DNA of 64,000 bases from the NCBI RefSeq assembly GCF_000208745.1, contig NC_030850.1, forward strand, positions 10,968,726 to 11,032,725, read 5' to 3'. The stretch comes from Theobroma cacao (taxonomy: Eukaryota; Streptophyta; Magnoliopsida; Malvales; Malvaceae). The position numbers and the translations under genes are program-made. The notes under the pieces are model-generated. The model saw only the letters and a program-made list of their open reading frames with translations. It was not told the DNA's origin and ran no database searches. This document shows, piece after piece, positions 43,140 to 54,040 of this stretch (positions within the stretch are counted from its first letter, which is position 1; each line of letters begins with the position of its first letter).

Positions 43140-43883
43140 TTACAGTACCTGTATCACCCACATGAATTCGTAAATGTTGTACCATAAATGATCCTTCTGC
43201 ACGTTCGAGGTACGTACTTTGAACCCTTTCAAAAGGTAGTCCAAGGTCAGCCTTCAAACATAGTGACCCCATGGGAAGACATTCCAAGTGTCGATGTCCT
43301 CCACCAATGACAAGAACCAAGGCGTCACCTGTCTACGGTAGTCTTGACCAAATAAAATGTAATTCACGATCAAGATGAGTGCCATCTTGGTCGCCTCTCT
43401 CGATTGCTGAAAGTTGCCTCCATGGAACATATCAAGCAACGTCTACAGCTTAACGCTTTGCTGCACGTTCTAATATCGTGCATGAATTTCGTTCGTAACA
43501 ACCTCGTACGGTCATGTGAACACATCTAGTATTCGACCAAACTTTAGTCTGGTGATAAGGTAGAACTCCTACTTTGATATGCGCGCCTTGCTTTTGCTAA
43601 TGGCAAACCATAGCTCATGCTCCATTGAATCTGTCACAGATATTTGACGAATCATGATGTTATGTAGGAGACCAGTGGAGAAGTAGCCTTGTGGATATAC
43701 GTCCAGCAGCATTCCGAAGCACGTATGCTTTATTGCATCGTACTCTCTTTTCTCTTGGAGAGTTTTGTTGATGTAATGTAGTTGCGACCACTTACAGTGG
43801 GTGTTAATAGAGACATTGAACGACCAATTCTCCCTCAGCACAATAAGCAAACTGTCAAGATTCTCATACTGTCTACACTGTAT
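43140..43883 (-). pseudogene. DUF1985-like region of element A
   Basis: After an acceptor CAG ending at 43884 the frame gives LDSLLIVLRENWSFNVSINT, then GYFSTGLLHNIMIRQIS and HELWFAISKSKARISK, and in another frame ILFGQDYRRQVTPWFLSLVED and WNVFPWGHYV. This is the pattern of the plant-specific DUF1985 domain usually found N-terminal to Ulp1 domains in transposon-borne ULP genes. Frameshifts and stops show it is dead. Confidence 0.7.
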
Positions 43884-43927
43884 CTGTAAAACATGGCACA
43901 CATGCGCAAGTGAGTTAACCCATAATG

Positions 43928-44099
43928 TTGTAACACGCCATGCATATAACGTAAAATGTTGTAACACGCCATGCATATAATGTAAAATGTTGTAACACGC
44001 CATGCATATAACATAAAATGTTGTAACATGCCATGTATATAATGTAAAATGTTGTAACACACCATGCGTATCAAGTCAAATGTTGTAACACGCCAAAGC
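43928..44099. repeat. 31-bp array in intron 1 of element A (about 5-6 copies)
   Basis: The unit contains GTAACACGCCATGCATATAA and CGTAAAATGTT, the reverse complement of the 31-bp unit in element B, which has about ten. Confidence 0.9.
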
Positions 44100-44436
44100 T
44101 GACATGCCAATCACTATAATTACTGTGTCCTTAAATGAATTGGCCTAAAATACCCATGGCGTGTGACACGCCAATCAGTGTAATTACTGACTCGTTACAT
44201 AAACTGCCTTAAAATAACCAATATCGTGATACGTTAAAAACCCCAAAAAGCAGTTAACCCACTACACACCATATCTATTGTAGTTCAAAACTTTGGTACG
44301 ACCATAAAACCGCGAAGAAAACAGTTTAAGCATAACAATTAAAAAAGATTGAAAAAACACGAACATATCACAAAAACCCAGCAAAAATTAACGAACAAAA
44401 AAACGTTTTAAAATTTTTATTTTCAAACGGACTGAC

Positions 44437-44457
44437 CTCTTCACTGATAACTGACAT
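44437..44457 (-). pseudogene. Seven-codon first exon of element A
   Basis: ATGTCAGTTATCAGTGAAGAG (MSVISEE, donor GTCAGT). It matches the first exon of element B at 53308-53328. The tiny exon in front of the 31-bp-array intron is conserved in both copies. Confidence 0.6.
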
Positions 44458-44699
44458 TGTTGTTGTGGTGTCATCAAGCTTGCAAAGAACAAAGTCGAAC
44501 ACTTTGGTACCTTTGGGAATGAGGAATGAATCAAATCAATCTTTCTGAGTTCCTTCACATAGATGTTTGCAATTTCTGAAAAATATTTAATTAAATGAAA
44601 TGGCCTCATAATTTCCTCTATAAATATTCATCTATTCATTGAATTCATTCAGTGGGAGTCCAATCGGTTTCCTCATTATTTGCTTTTTTTTTTCCCTTT

Positions 44700-45370
44700 T
44701 TCAAACCATGTCGTGTCACATGTTCAAGCCATGCCGTGTCACACACTCTAAACACTGCCGTGTCATAGATCTCTACGGAGTTTGACAAACTCTGAACGCT
44801 GACGTGTCACAGATTCCCTCCATGGCGTGTCATAAACTCTGAACGCTGGCGTGTCACAAATTCCTTCCATGGCGTGTTACAAACTCTGAACGCTAGCGTG
44901 TCATAGATTCCCTCTATGGCGTGTCACAAACTTTGAACCTTGCTGTGTCACAGATTCCCTTCATGGCGTGTCACAAACTCTGAACCCTATCGTGTCACAG
45001 ATTCCCTCTATGGTGTGTCCCAAACTCTAAACGTTGGCATGTCACAGATTCCCTCCATCGTGTGTCACAAACTCTGAACCCTGTCGTGTCACAGATTCCC
45101 TCCATGGCGTGTCTCAAACTCTGAACGCTGGCGTGTCACAGATTCCTTCCATACCGTGTCCCAAACTCTGAACGCTGACCTATCACAGATTCCCTCCATG
45201 ACATATCACAGACTCTGAACCTTGCCGTGTCACAGATTCCTTTCATGGCGTGTCACAAACTCTAAACCCTACCGTGTCACAGTTGTGTAACACATTCCCA
45301 CCACGTCATGTCACACATTCTCAACATGCCGTTTCACAAACTCTAAACCCTGCCCTGCCACAGCAGTGTC
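44700..45370. repeat. Subterminal ~47-bp array, CGTGTCAC-rich (element A)
   Basis: About a dozen copies alternate GTGTCACAAACTCTGAACG and GTGTCACAGATTCCCTCCAT phrases, so the octamer CGTGTCAC recurs every ~23 bases. The open frames across it are by-products. Confidence 0.9.
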
Positions 45371-45932
45371 ACATATGGCCTGCTGTAGATGACCATTTTG
45401 TGCTTTGGATTCACATCTTTCTCCTTTTGATTCACCACCATATCAAGGATTTCTGGTTTCACATCATTCTCCAAGCTTTTGTTTCATCATGACCGGTTCC
45501 TCATTCGGTTTAATATCACTCTTCTTCTGTTATCTAAATGCCATATCCGAAATCTTGAAAAATCATCTCATGCAACATTATTTTGTTTTGCACCAGCTTT
45601 GCGAAAAAAAAAATGTATGCTTTGCACAAAATTAGATGTTAGCAAATTTTTTACATATTTATTTTCCCATTTTCCACATGTTTGAGAGTGAGCGTCAACG
45701 AAGATGGCTCATTAAGGGCATTTTTGTCACAAAATCTATTCTCGTGGCTAAAAACAGTTAAAAATATTTAGAGACTTATTTTCAAAAACAAGTTATTTTT
45801 AAGGGCTAAAAAAAAAAATTTCCCTTAAAAAAAAAAATCACCCAATGAGTATCAACATTTTGTTTGTATTTTACCAATTTAAACTCGGCGTTGACAATGG
45901 GAAAACTTTAAAATTTCGTCTTAATGGTTGTT

Positions 45933-45942
45933 ATGTCGACAT
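45933..45942. promoter_or_regulatory. Zinc-deficiency response element (ZDRE) of the ZIP gene
   Basis: ATGTCGACAT is a perfect palindrome and fits RTGTCGACAY, the site bound in Arabidopsis by bZIP19 and bZIP23 to induce ZIP genes under zinc deficiency. It lies 336 bases before the ZIP start. The same decamer is at 51452-51461 before the ZIP pseudogene. Confidence 0.82.
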
Positions 45943-46215
45943 TCTTTCAACACCTCTAGCTGTTGTCAAGATCTCAAAGTCTTCGGGCATGGTTGTCTCA
46001 TAAATTTGCAAATACTCGTATTTTTCATTTAGGAAATCCTTTCAAGTTTTTCATTTAGGAAATCCTTTCAAGTTGCAGCTAATATATTGAAAGATGAGCT
46101 CATTATTTTCCGTCATTTACAAATTAAAAGCCACAGAGGGTTCATTCTTCACTATGAGTTGACCATACCTTTCCTGCCTCTGTCAGCAATTCATCAGACT
46201 TTTGCCTAGTTCTTC

Positions 46216-46223
46216 TATATAAA
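46216..46223 (+). promoter_or_regulatory. TATA box of the ZIP gene
   Basis: TATATAAA 55 bases before the start codon, leaving room for a short 5' UTR. Confidence 0.7.
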
Positions 46224-46277
46224 CATCTCTAAACATCGCTCTTTCTTTTACTTAGAATTCTGTTTTCTGTTCCAACC

Positions 46278-48874
46278 ATGAACAACTTTAAGCAAACCCA
46301 GCTCTTGACATTGCTTTGCTTTCTTTTCATCCTACTCCCTTCCATAGCACGAGGGGAGTGTACGTGTGAACCTGAAGATGAAGATCGCAATAAGCCTCTA
46401 GCGCTCAAATACAAAATGGCTGCTATAGCTTTGATTCTTGTTGCTGGAGCCATAGGAGTTTGCTTTCCCCTGCTTGGAAAAACTATCAAGGCTTTACGTC
46501 CAGAAAATAATTTATTCTTCATAATCAAAGCCTTTGCAGCCGGTGTGATATTGTCGACAGGGTTTATCCACGTTCTTCCTGATGCTACTGAGAGCTTGAC
46601 ATCTCCCTGCCTCAATGAAAATCCTTGGGGGAAGTTTCCGTTCGCCGGATTGGTGGCTATGGCTTCTGCGATTGCTACATTGATGGTTGATGCATTTGCT
46701 ACTTCTCACTATACCAAGTCTCACTCTAATGAGACCCAACAGATTGACGGCGATAAGGAGAAAACAGGGGAACATGAAAGTCACGTGCATGCTCATACTC
46801 ATGCAACTCACGGCCATGCTCATGGCTCAGTTTCTTTGGTTGATCGCTCCGGTTCATCTGAGCTTCTTCGACATCGAGTAGTATCTCAGGTAATTTTGTA
46901 TAACTAACAATGTCTAAGCTTTTTCTGCTTAAAAAAATCATATGGGAGGAAATTGGTGGAAGTAATTTTAAATTCTTTTCTTTGGCTTAAGTCTTAAGAT
47001 ATGAATAGCCATCAGACTGATATTTGATCAAATTTCAATATATGGAAATTAATCTGAGATTATTAGTATTAATTTTGACAATATATATATATATGTTTTG
47101 TAGGTTTTGGAGTTGGGGATTGTGGTGCACTCTGTTATAATAGGGATATCTTTGGGTGCTTCTGAAAGTCCAAAGACCATAAAGCCTTTGGTGGCTGCAC
47201 TGACCTTTCACCAGTTCTTTGAGGGTATGGGACTTGGTGGATGTATTTCACAGGTAATATATCTTAATCCTACGTTTTAAAATTTTAAGGAACCTTGGTA
47301 AATTTCTACCAAACTTTGTTGTACATGATTGATGATGTTTTGCTAAAACAATAGTATTTTGTAGTGGTCAAGACCGTTAAATTCATATTTGGTTTTTCTA
47401 TCTCTTCTTTCTTTGAAGGTCTCTTTCTGAAAAAAGTGAATTGAAGCTTCCATTATCTAATTTTTGGGACAGTAGTTATTATTATAATCAATTAGTTTGC
47501 TGGGAACAATTTCTTTCATACTCCTTGTTCGGGTAATTCCTTCGCTGATTCTCTTGCCAAAGAAGGTGAAGGTGTGAGACTTGATCAACCTCTCATTCTG
47601 CTCTCTTAATTGTTTGGGTTCTGTCCTTTGTTTGTTTCTCTTTTCTGCCTCGGCTGATTTTGAAGTTCTTTGATGCTCTGTCTCCTGCTTTCGCTAAGTT
47701 CTCTATGCTTTTTTAATCCTGTTCTTTGTGTCTCTGCTGCTTTGCTGGTCTGTGATTGCTCCTTTGCTGCCCCTAGGACTTCCTTCTCTACTGAATGACG
47801 TCGATGGTTGCTGGCTTTTGTTTGCTGCCTTCTGGCTCCTTGGTTTTCGTTTGCTCTATTGTTCTTCTGCCTCCTGCTCTCTTTGTTCCTCTTGCAGAGA
47901 ATTTTTTGTTTTTTATTTCTAGTGATGCTTATTCCCTTTGCTGGCGAGATGCGCTTTCATCTCCTTGTTTCTCCTTCTCTTCTCAGTGTTATTTTGTTTT
48001 CTGATCTTTTCTTTGATCAGATCTTATATCTTCTGATACTTAATAAATTCTTCTGATCTTTACCTTAAAAAAAAAAAAACACTTTCAATCAAATTGTTCT
48101 GTTGCTTCTTTTGTAAATGAATGACCTGTCACATGTTGGAGAGTGTATAGGGTTTTGTATAGATGATAGAATCACCGGGACACACGGTTGCTATGAGATG
48201 TGGATAGGAATGGGCCAGGGTTATCCTGATCTCACAGGCAACCTGATGTGAGAAGTTTTTTCTGTTTTGTAAGTACTTCTGTCATGGCACTGCAGGTCCA
48301 GTGTCTGTTACAATTACCATGAAATGGTAGATTTTTTGTAAAGCTGCTATTTATGAAATGAAATTGCCTTTCAAAAAGAAAATAGTAGCTTATTTTGAAT
48401 GGAGCACAAGGCATTGAATCAACCCTGAAGAATTTTTTTTTTTTCTTTCTTGTGTGTCTATGATGCATATTTTAAGTTACCGAATTAATTCTCATAGTAT
48501 TAATTTTGTAAGCAGACAAAATTATAGGTGTATGAGTTTGTTTTAATTACTCTGTAATATTTTTGTAGGCAAAATTCAAGTCTCGGGCTGTTGCAGTCAT
48601 GGCACTCTTTTTCTCTCTTACAACCCCAGTTGGCATTGCCATAGGAATAGGGATATCAAATATGTATCATGAGAGCCGCCCCACTGCTCTTATTGTTGAA
48701 GGAATCTTCAACGCCGCATCAGCTGGGATCTTAATATATATGGCGCTGGTCGATCTTCTTGCTGCTGATTTCATGAATCCAAAATTGCAAAACAATGGAA
48801 TGCTTCAAGTAGGAGCCAGTGGTGCTCTTCTCCTTGGGTCTGGTCTTATGTCTCTCCTGGCTATATGGGCTTAA
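46278..48874 (+). CDS. ZIP family zinc/iron transporter
   Basis: Three exons, 46278-46889, 47104-47253 and 48569-48874, join to 1068 bases (355 residues), normal for plant ZIP/IRT proteins. A signal peptide ([18 protein letters not shown]) precedes a short acidic, Cys-containing segment. TM1 to TM3 follow ([50 protein letters not shown]). A His-rich cytosolic loop ([15 protein letters not shown]) is the likely metal-binding loop. TM4 has [20 protein letters not shown] and TM5 has [11 protein letters not shown], holding the conserved His and His/Glu of the transport path. It ends with [14 protein letters not shown] and a C-terminal WA. It should carry Zn2+ or Fe2+ into the cytosol across the plasma membrane. 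The upstream ZDRE points to zinc deficiency control. Intron 2 (1315 bases) is enlarged by a LINE tail. It is intact and stands beside a broken duplicate. Confidence 0.96.
47480..48078 (+). mobile_element. 5'-truncated L1-type LINE in ZIP intron 2
   Basis: One frame reads [20 protein letters not shown] then a stop, the C-terminal RNase H-like motif (N..AD.LAKEG) of plant L1 LINE ORF2. A pyrimidine-rich 3' UTR follows and ends in an A-tail at 48066-48078. The 5' limit and target duplication are not clear; AATCAAATTGTT after the tail and AATCAATTAGTT near 47487 are only a weak pair. Confidence 0.75.
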
Positions 48875-48964
48875 AGCTGTGATACGCAAATTCTCTACTT
48901 TTGTTTCTTTTAATTTCAATTTTTCCTTTATAAAGTTCAAATCACAAAGTCAAATGGTATATAC

Positions 48965-49975
48965 ATCATGACATGAATTTATTATATAATTTTGTATACA
49001 CTTCAAAATGTATGATTTTGCTCAAAACAAAGAGTTGCATCTCATCTTTTTGCATATAAAGTTGTACTTAAATTACGAAGCCGGTAGATTTATTCAAGGA
49101 GTGACAACACAAGGTACTGTTGGCTTGGAATACATGCACTGGAAGTAGCTTAACTATCATTATTATCATGGGAAAGGGTTTGTATCACTCTGCAGAATTG
49201 CATAGAAGAATTTTTGTTTGAATCTGGTGAATCGTAACTCTGAAATCTCCAAACCCAAAAATTCAAAAATTTTAAAAAACTCTCTACTAATTTTATCGTC
49301 TCCACTTCCTTGTGTTAATTCTTGACTAATGAACAAGTATTTATACTCGTTTTAATGTTGATCTTGGATTAGGATTTTCTTCCTATTTTAAAATTTGAAT
49401 TTCAAAAATTACTCCATTTGGTTGTTCATTCAAATCTTTGCTTATCATTATCTTTCTTTTTTTTTCAACTTTTTCTTTATTATTATTTATATTTTCTGTT
49501 TTTCTTATTTTTTATTCTTTTCAGTTTTTATTTTTTTAAATTTTATCATTGAGACAAAACTGAACAAATGAGGTGTTGACAACTACGTCATCATTTAGTA
49601 CTATGTGGCATTGTCATGTAAGCAAATCTATCACGTCATCACCTCTAATGGTAAAATTGATCGACGTTAAGAGAAGGATTAAATTGTTTTAATTCTTAAA
49701 ATTAAAGATTAGATTTTGAATAAAAAGACTAAATTTACGAAAATTCATGAATACAAGAACTATTTGGGTACTTTGACCATATATCATAATATGAATTTAT
49801 TATATAATTTTGCCTAAATTTCAAAATGTATGATTTTGCTCGAACCACATAGTTGCATCTCATCTTTTTGCATTTAAAGTTGTACTCAAGTTATAAAACC
49901 GACATATTTATTAAAGGAGTAACAAACACAAGGCATTGTTGGCTTAGATTTACATGCAATGGAAGTACCTTGGCT
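48965..49975. repeat. Direct repeat of ZIP 3' flank (two copies of ~190 bp)
   Basis: 48965-49152 and 49791-49975 are similar throughout: both have GAATTTATTATATAATTTTG, CAAAATGTATGATTTTGCTC, AGTTGCATCTCATCTTTTTG and an ACACAAGG...TGTTGGCTT end. They lie 826 bases apart, flanking unrelated AT-rich sequence. This looks like what is left of a tandem duplication of the ZIP locus. Confidence 0.8.
49570..49790. repeat. Inverse relative of the dispersed repeat at 11430-12310
   Basis: Reversed, it reads CAAAGTACCCAAATAGTT, AATTTAGTC and AATTAAAACAATTTAATCC phrases followed by GATGACGTGATAG and ATGCCACATAGTACT, paralleling 11430-11650. It abuts the second copy of the ZIP 3' flank. Confidence 0.6.
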
Positions 49976-50316
49976 CATAGTTTTTAATATTATTCAATAT
50001 ACGATATGTATCACACGATACAGTATGATATTAATAAAAAGTGATATGCATTAATAATTATGTCGTATTTGATCAACTATCAAAAGCGTATTGTGTGACA
50101 CACAATACATATTTTACTATATGATATTTTACTATATGGGGCACATCGTACAATATAGTTGATACATTTTGATAAGCTTAATTTTAACTAATTGTTAAAA
50201 ATAATTTTATTTATTTTTTTGTGTTAAAAAATGAAAAACAAATTTTTATGAGTTTTAAAGTTTAAAATTTCGATTTCAAACAAAAAATAGTAAGAAAATC
50301 AAATATTCCCTTTTAG

Positions 50317-50841
50317 GTAAAATACCCTCATTCCTTAAGTTTTCATTGAAATTACACGAAGATCCATTAGTTTTCAAAATGGACATTCCAACCTAAACGT
50401 CTAAACAGTATTAATATTAAATATGAAATGTCTAAAATGCCTTTTCTCTTTTTTCTTTGTTTTTTTTTCTCTTAGGTCGACCGATAACGTCCTTTGCACC
50501 TACTGACCACCAACATTCCCTTGGAGAGCACTAGTGCTCCCTTAGGGAGCCATAAATTGGGTTCCCCAAGGGAAGCATTGGAGCTCCTAAAGGAGCACTA
50601 GATTTGGAGTTTTTTTTTTTAAATTAATAAAATTATATAATAGTAATTTTTAAAAACAATAAAAGATAAATTTATCTTTTTAATATTATCATGTCATCAT
50701 ATTGACGAAAATGCCAACGATTGACTAATGGTTTGGTCTATGTGTCTAGTGAAAGATTTTTTTTTGAGACGAAGTGCCAATTTCGAAAATTAATGGATCT
50801 CTGTGTAATTTCAGTTACAACTTAGGGGTAGGGGTATTTTA
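50317..50841. mobile_element. Non-autonomous MULE with the same ends as the MuDR-like element
   Basis: The left end (GTAAAATACCCTCATTCC, GATCCATTAG) and reversed right end (GTAAAATACCCCTACCCC, GATCCATTAA) are inverted repeats of about 85 bases and resemble the ends of 28809-34126. Flanks CCCTTTTAG and CCCTTTTCC agree at seven of nine positions. The interior has no transposase; it carries GAGCACTAGTGCTCCC and related self-complementary phrases near 50525-50610. Confidence 0.7.
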
Positions 50842-51088
50842 CCCTTTTCCTTTTGATTTCAATTGGTTTTTAATTTTCAATTAATAAATTAATATGAAAA
50901 ATGTATATTTTATTTAAAAATTAATATTATAAAGAATATATTGAGAGTTTAAATTAACAAATAATTATCTTTTCAATTTATATCTTATAATCTTCAATTA
51001 TATCAAAAAAATATAATACTTTTAAATTTTATTTATTTTACATGTATAATGCAATTTATAATTAATTTTATAATTTTTTACCTATATT

Positions 51089-51299
51089 NNNNNNNNNNNN
51101 NNNNNNNNNNNNNNNNNNNNNNNNNNNNNNNNNNNNNNNNNNNNNNNNNNNNNNNNNNNNNNNNNNNNNNNNNNNNNNNNNNNNNNNNNNNNNNNNNNNN
51201 NNNNNNNNNNNNNNNNNNNNNNNNNNNNNNNNNNNNNNNNNNNNNNNNNNNNNNNNNNNNNNNNNNNNNNNNNNNNNNNNNNNNNNNNNNNNNNNNNNN
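51089..51299. other. Assembly gap (run of N)
   Basis: 211 unknown bases, flanked on the right by a TA microsatellite. Open frames spanning it are meaningless. Confidence 0.99.
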
Positions 51300-51399
51300 A
51301 TATATATATATATATTTATATTCATGTGTGATAAGTCAACATTTTAATTGTTATAAAAATAAAAACCAATTATATATGTTAACATCATGTATGAAAATT

Positions 51400-52055
51400 T
51401 CCCACTTAAGTTTGGCTTTGACTTTGAGCTCTCTAATTCTTAATGAAGGTTATGTCGACATTCTTTCAAAACATTGCATATATATATTGACAGATTAAGT
51501 CATTGCCTCATAAACAACTTTGGTATTACAACTTGCAAAAATGCATTATTCACGAGCTACCAAAAAATGGATGAAAGTCCAAAGACCATAAAGCCTTTGG
51601 TTGCTGCACTGACCTTTCATTAGTTTTTTGAGGGCATGTGACTTGGTGGATGCATTTCGCAGGTGATACGCTAATCCCATGAAGTGCAAAATTTTCTGTT
51701 ATGTGGTAGACCTTCGATACACATGAATGCCACTTGCAAAAAAATATTATCAACATGTAAAAAGTTCAATTCCAAACAACTTTGTTGCACCTAAGCAATT
51801 AAATGCCATTGACCTTTTCCTAAAGCTGCACCACTACAAGCTTGTTTATAGTTCTCAAGCTGTGAAGGTTAAATTCATCATAGCATTCAATAGCTTATGA
51901 CTTTCCTCTTAATCTTAAATGCGCTTCGTCATCTGCGGGTCTGAGTAGTTTGCAGCAGAAAAAATGGCTAACAACTAGCTACTTTCCATTAATTCTAATT
52001 CGGAGCTAAGAAGGAAATCTCATAGGATGCATAAGCTAATTTTTGGGATAGTTTT
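51400..52055 (+). pseudogene. ZIP transporter pseudogene (promoter piece plus exon 2)
   Basis: 51573-51662 is almost identical to the last 90 bases of ZIP exon 2 and still ends CAG|GT. It encodes [16 protein letters not shown], a stop (TAG for Gln), FFEGM, a stop (TGA for Gly) and LGGCISQ. Upstream, 51451-51475 matches the functional promoter around the ZDRE, including ATGTCGACATTCTTTCAA. Downstream, GGTTAAATTCAT and CTAATTTTTGGGA(C/T)AG match intron 2 up to the point where the LINE inserted. Exon 1 is missing between promoter and exon 2, and no exon 3 was found before element B. Confidence 0.88.
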
Positions 52056-52599
52056 ATATACTTTTCCATCTGAGTTTATGGTCCTGTTAAACGGTAATGA
52101 AAGGGGTTGGTGGGAGCACTTTTTATAAGAGCTTATTATAAATAGGGGAATTTATAAGGGAACATTTTTTTTTAGCCCTTAAATATAATGTGTTTTTATA
52201 AGTAAGTCTCCAGATAATTTTAACTGTTTTTAGTCAAAAGAATAGATTTTGGGACAAAAATGCCCTTAATGAGCCATCTTCTGAATTATTGTCCAACTGC
52301 AAACACAGATAATTATTTTCCTTAAAAACATACATTTTTTTTTCACGAAGCTTTTGCAAAACAAAATAATGTTGTATGAGATGGTTTTTTAGAGATTTTG
52401 GACATGGCATTTAGATAATAAGAGAAGAGTGATATTAAACCGAATGAGAAACCGGTCGTGATGAATCGAAAGCTTGGATAATGATGTGAAACCAGAAATC
52501 CGTGATACGGTGGTGAATCGAAAGGAGAAAGATGTGAATCCAAAGCACAAAATGGTCGTGCTAGAGCAGGCCATATGTGAGACGGCTGTGGTAGGGCAG

Positions 52600-53060
52600 G
52601 GTTTAGAGTTTATGAAACGACATGTTGGGAATGTGTGACACGACATGGTGGGAATGTGTGGTAGGGCTGTGACACGATAGGGTTTAGAGTTTGTGACAGG
52701 ACATGGTTGGAATGTGTGACACGGCTGTGACACCCATGGTGGGAGTGTGTGGCACGGCTATGACACATGTTGAGAATGTGTGACACGACATGGTGGGAAT
52801 GTGTGGCAGGGCTGTGACACGATAGCGTTCAGAGTTGGTGACACGCCATGGAGGGAATCTGTGACACGTCAGCGTTCAAAGTTGGTGACACGCCATGGAA
52901 GGAATCTGTGACATGCTAGCGTTCAGAGTTGGTGACACGCCATGGAGGGAATCTGTGAGACGTTAGAGTTCAGAATCGTGACACGCCATGGAGGGAATCT
53001 ATGACACGTCAGCGTTCAGAGTTTGTCAGACTCCATGGAGATCTGTGACACGACATGGCA
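52600..53060. repeat. Left subterminal array of element B
   Basis: The right half repeats GGAGGGAATCTGTGACACG and GTTGGTGACACGCCATGG with a ~47-bp period, the reverse complement of the array in A. The left half has a looser period (GTGACACGACATGGTGGGAA, GGGCTGTGACACGATAG). Confidence 0.88.
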
Positions 53061-53307
53061 ATTGATGGGTGACACAACATGGTTTGAAAAAGGAAAAAAA
53101 ATTGGGCAAATAATGAGGAAACCGATTGGACTTCAACTGAATGAATTCACTAAATGAATATTTATAGAGGAAATTGTGAGGCCATTTCATTTTAATTAAA
53201 TATTTTCCAAAAATCACAAACGTTTGTGTTCTTCCTCATTCCTCATTCCCAAATATAGCAGGGTGCTCGACTTTCTTCTTTGCAAGCTTGACGACACCAC
53301 AACAATA

Positions 53308-53328
53308 ATGTCGATTATCAGTGAAGAG
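53308..53328 (+). pseudogene. Seven-codon first exon of element B
   Basis: ATG at 53308 gives MSIISEE and is followed by the donor GTTAGT. The next acceptor is TTTTGCAG at 54033-54040, after the 31-bp array, as in element A. Confidence 0.6.
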
Positions 53329-53675
53329 GTTAGTCAGTCTGAAAATAAAACTCCTTTTAAAACTTTCTTCTGTTCGTTAATTTTTTGCTGAGTTTGTGTG
53401 ATATGTTTGTGTTTTTTCAATCTTTTTCAACTATTATGTTTAAACTGTTTTCTTCTCGATTTTATGGTCGTACCAAAGTTTTGAACTACAATAGATATGG
53501 CATATAGTGGGTAAATTGCTTTTTGAGGTTTTTAGCCTATCACAACATTGGTTATTTTAAGGCAGTTCGTGTAACAGGTCAATAATTACACTGATTAACG
53601 TGTCACATGTCATGGGTATTTTAGGCTAGTTCGTGTAAGGACACAATAATTATGGTGATTGGTGTGTCAGCGTTG

Positions 53676-54000
53676 GCGTGTTACCACAGTTTACGTTATA
53701 TGCATGGCGTGTTACCACAGTTTACGTTTTATGCATGGTGTGTTACCATATTTTACATTATATGCATGGCGTGTTACCACAGTTTACGTTATATGCATGG
53801 CGTGTTACCACAGTTTACGTTATATGCATGGCGTGTTATCGCAGTTTACGTTATATGCATGCCGTGTTATCGCAATTTACGTTATATGCATGGCGTGTTA
53901 CCACATATTACGTTATATACATGGCGTGTTACCACATTCTACGTTATATGCATGGCGTGTTACCACATTTTACGTTATATGCATGGCGTGTTAGCATATT
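53676..54000. repeat. 31-bp tandem array in intron 1 of element B (ten copies plus a partial)
   Basis: Unit GCGTGTTACCACAGTTTACG plus TTATATGCATG, starting at 53676 and ending in a partial copy at 53986. Because 31 is not a multiple of three and no frame of the unit has a stop, all three frames stay open and give a false 31-residue repeat. Confidence 0.95.
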
Positions 54001-54040
54001 ATGGGTTAACTCACTCGTGCATGTGTGTCATGTTTTGCAG

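Larger units (their letters stand above)
40359..45830 (-). mobile_element. Element A: ULP1/DUF1985-carrying transposon copy (truncated)
   Basis: A minus-strand copy, homologous along nearly its whole length to element B (52155 onward, plus). Order on the minus strand: terminal region from about 45830 (AAGGGAAA, then TAGCCCTTAAA), a 47-bp array rich in CGTGTCAC (45370-44700), a 7-codon first exon, intron 1 with a 31-bp array, a DUF1985-like exon, linker exons, duplicated 72-bp exons, a coiled-coil exon, an acidic linker and a Ulp1/C48 exon. The 3' end is cut off by the LTR retrotransposon at 40358/40359. It resembles plant ULP-bearing Mutator-like elements (Kaonashi, CUMULE), but no transposase is present, so the superfamily is inferred. 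Confidence 0.75.

Noticed and set aside
43569..44110. Similar repeat-containing frames in element A
   Set aside because: Same 31-bp array artefact; only the part after the acceptor at 43884 resembles a real (dead) exon.
47728..48056. Leucine/serine/cysteine-rich membrane-like frames in ZIP intron 2
   Set aside because: They come from the pyrimidine-rich LINE 3' UTR, open in all three frames.
51049..51498. Long frame across the N gap
   Set aside because: Most of it is undefined bases.
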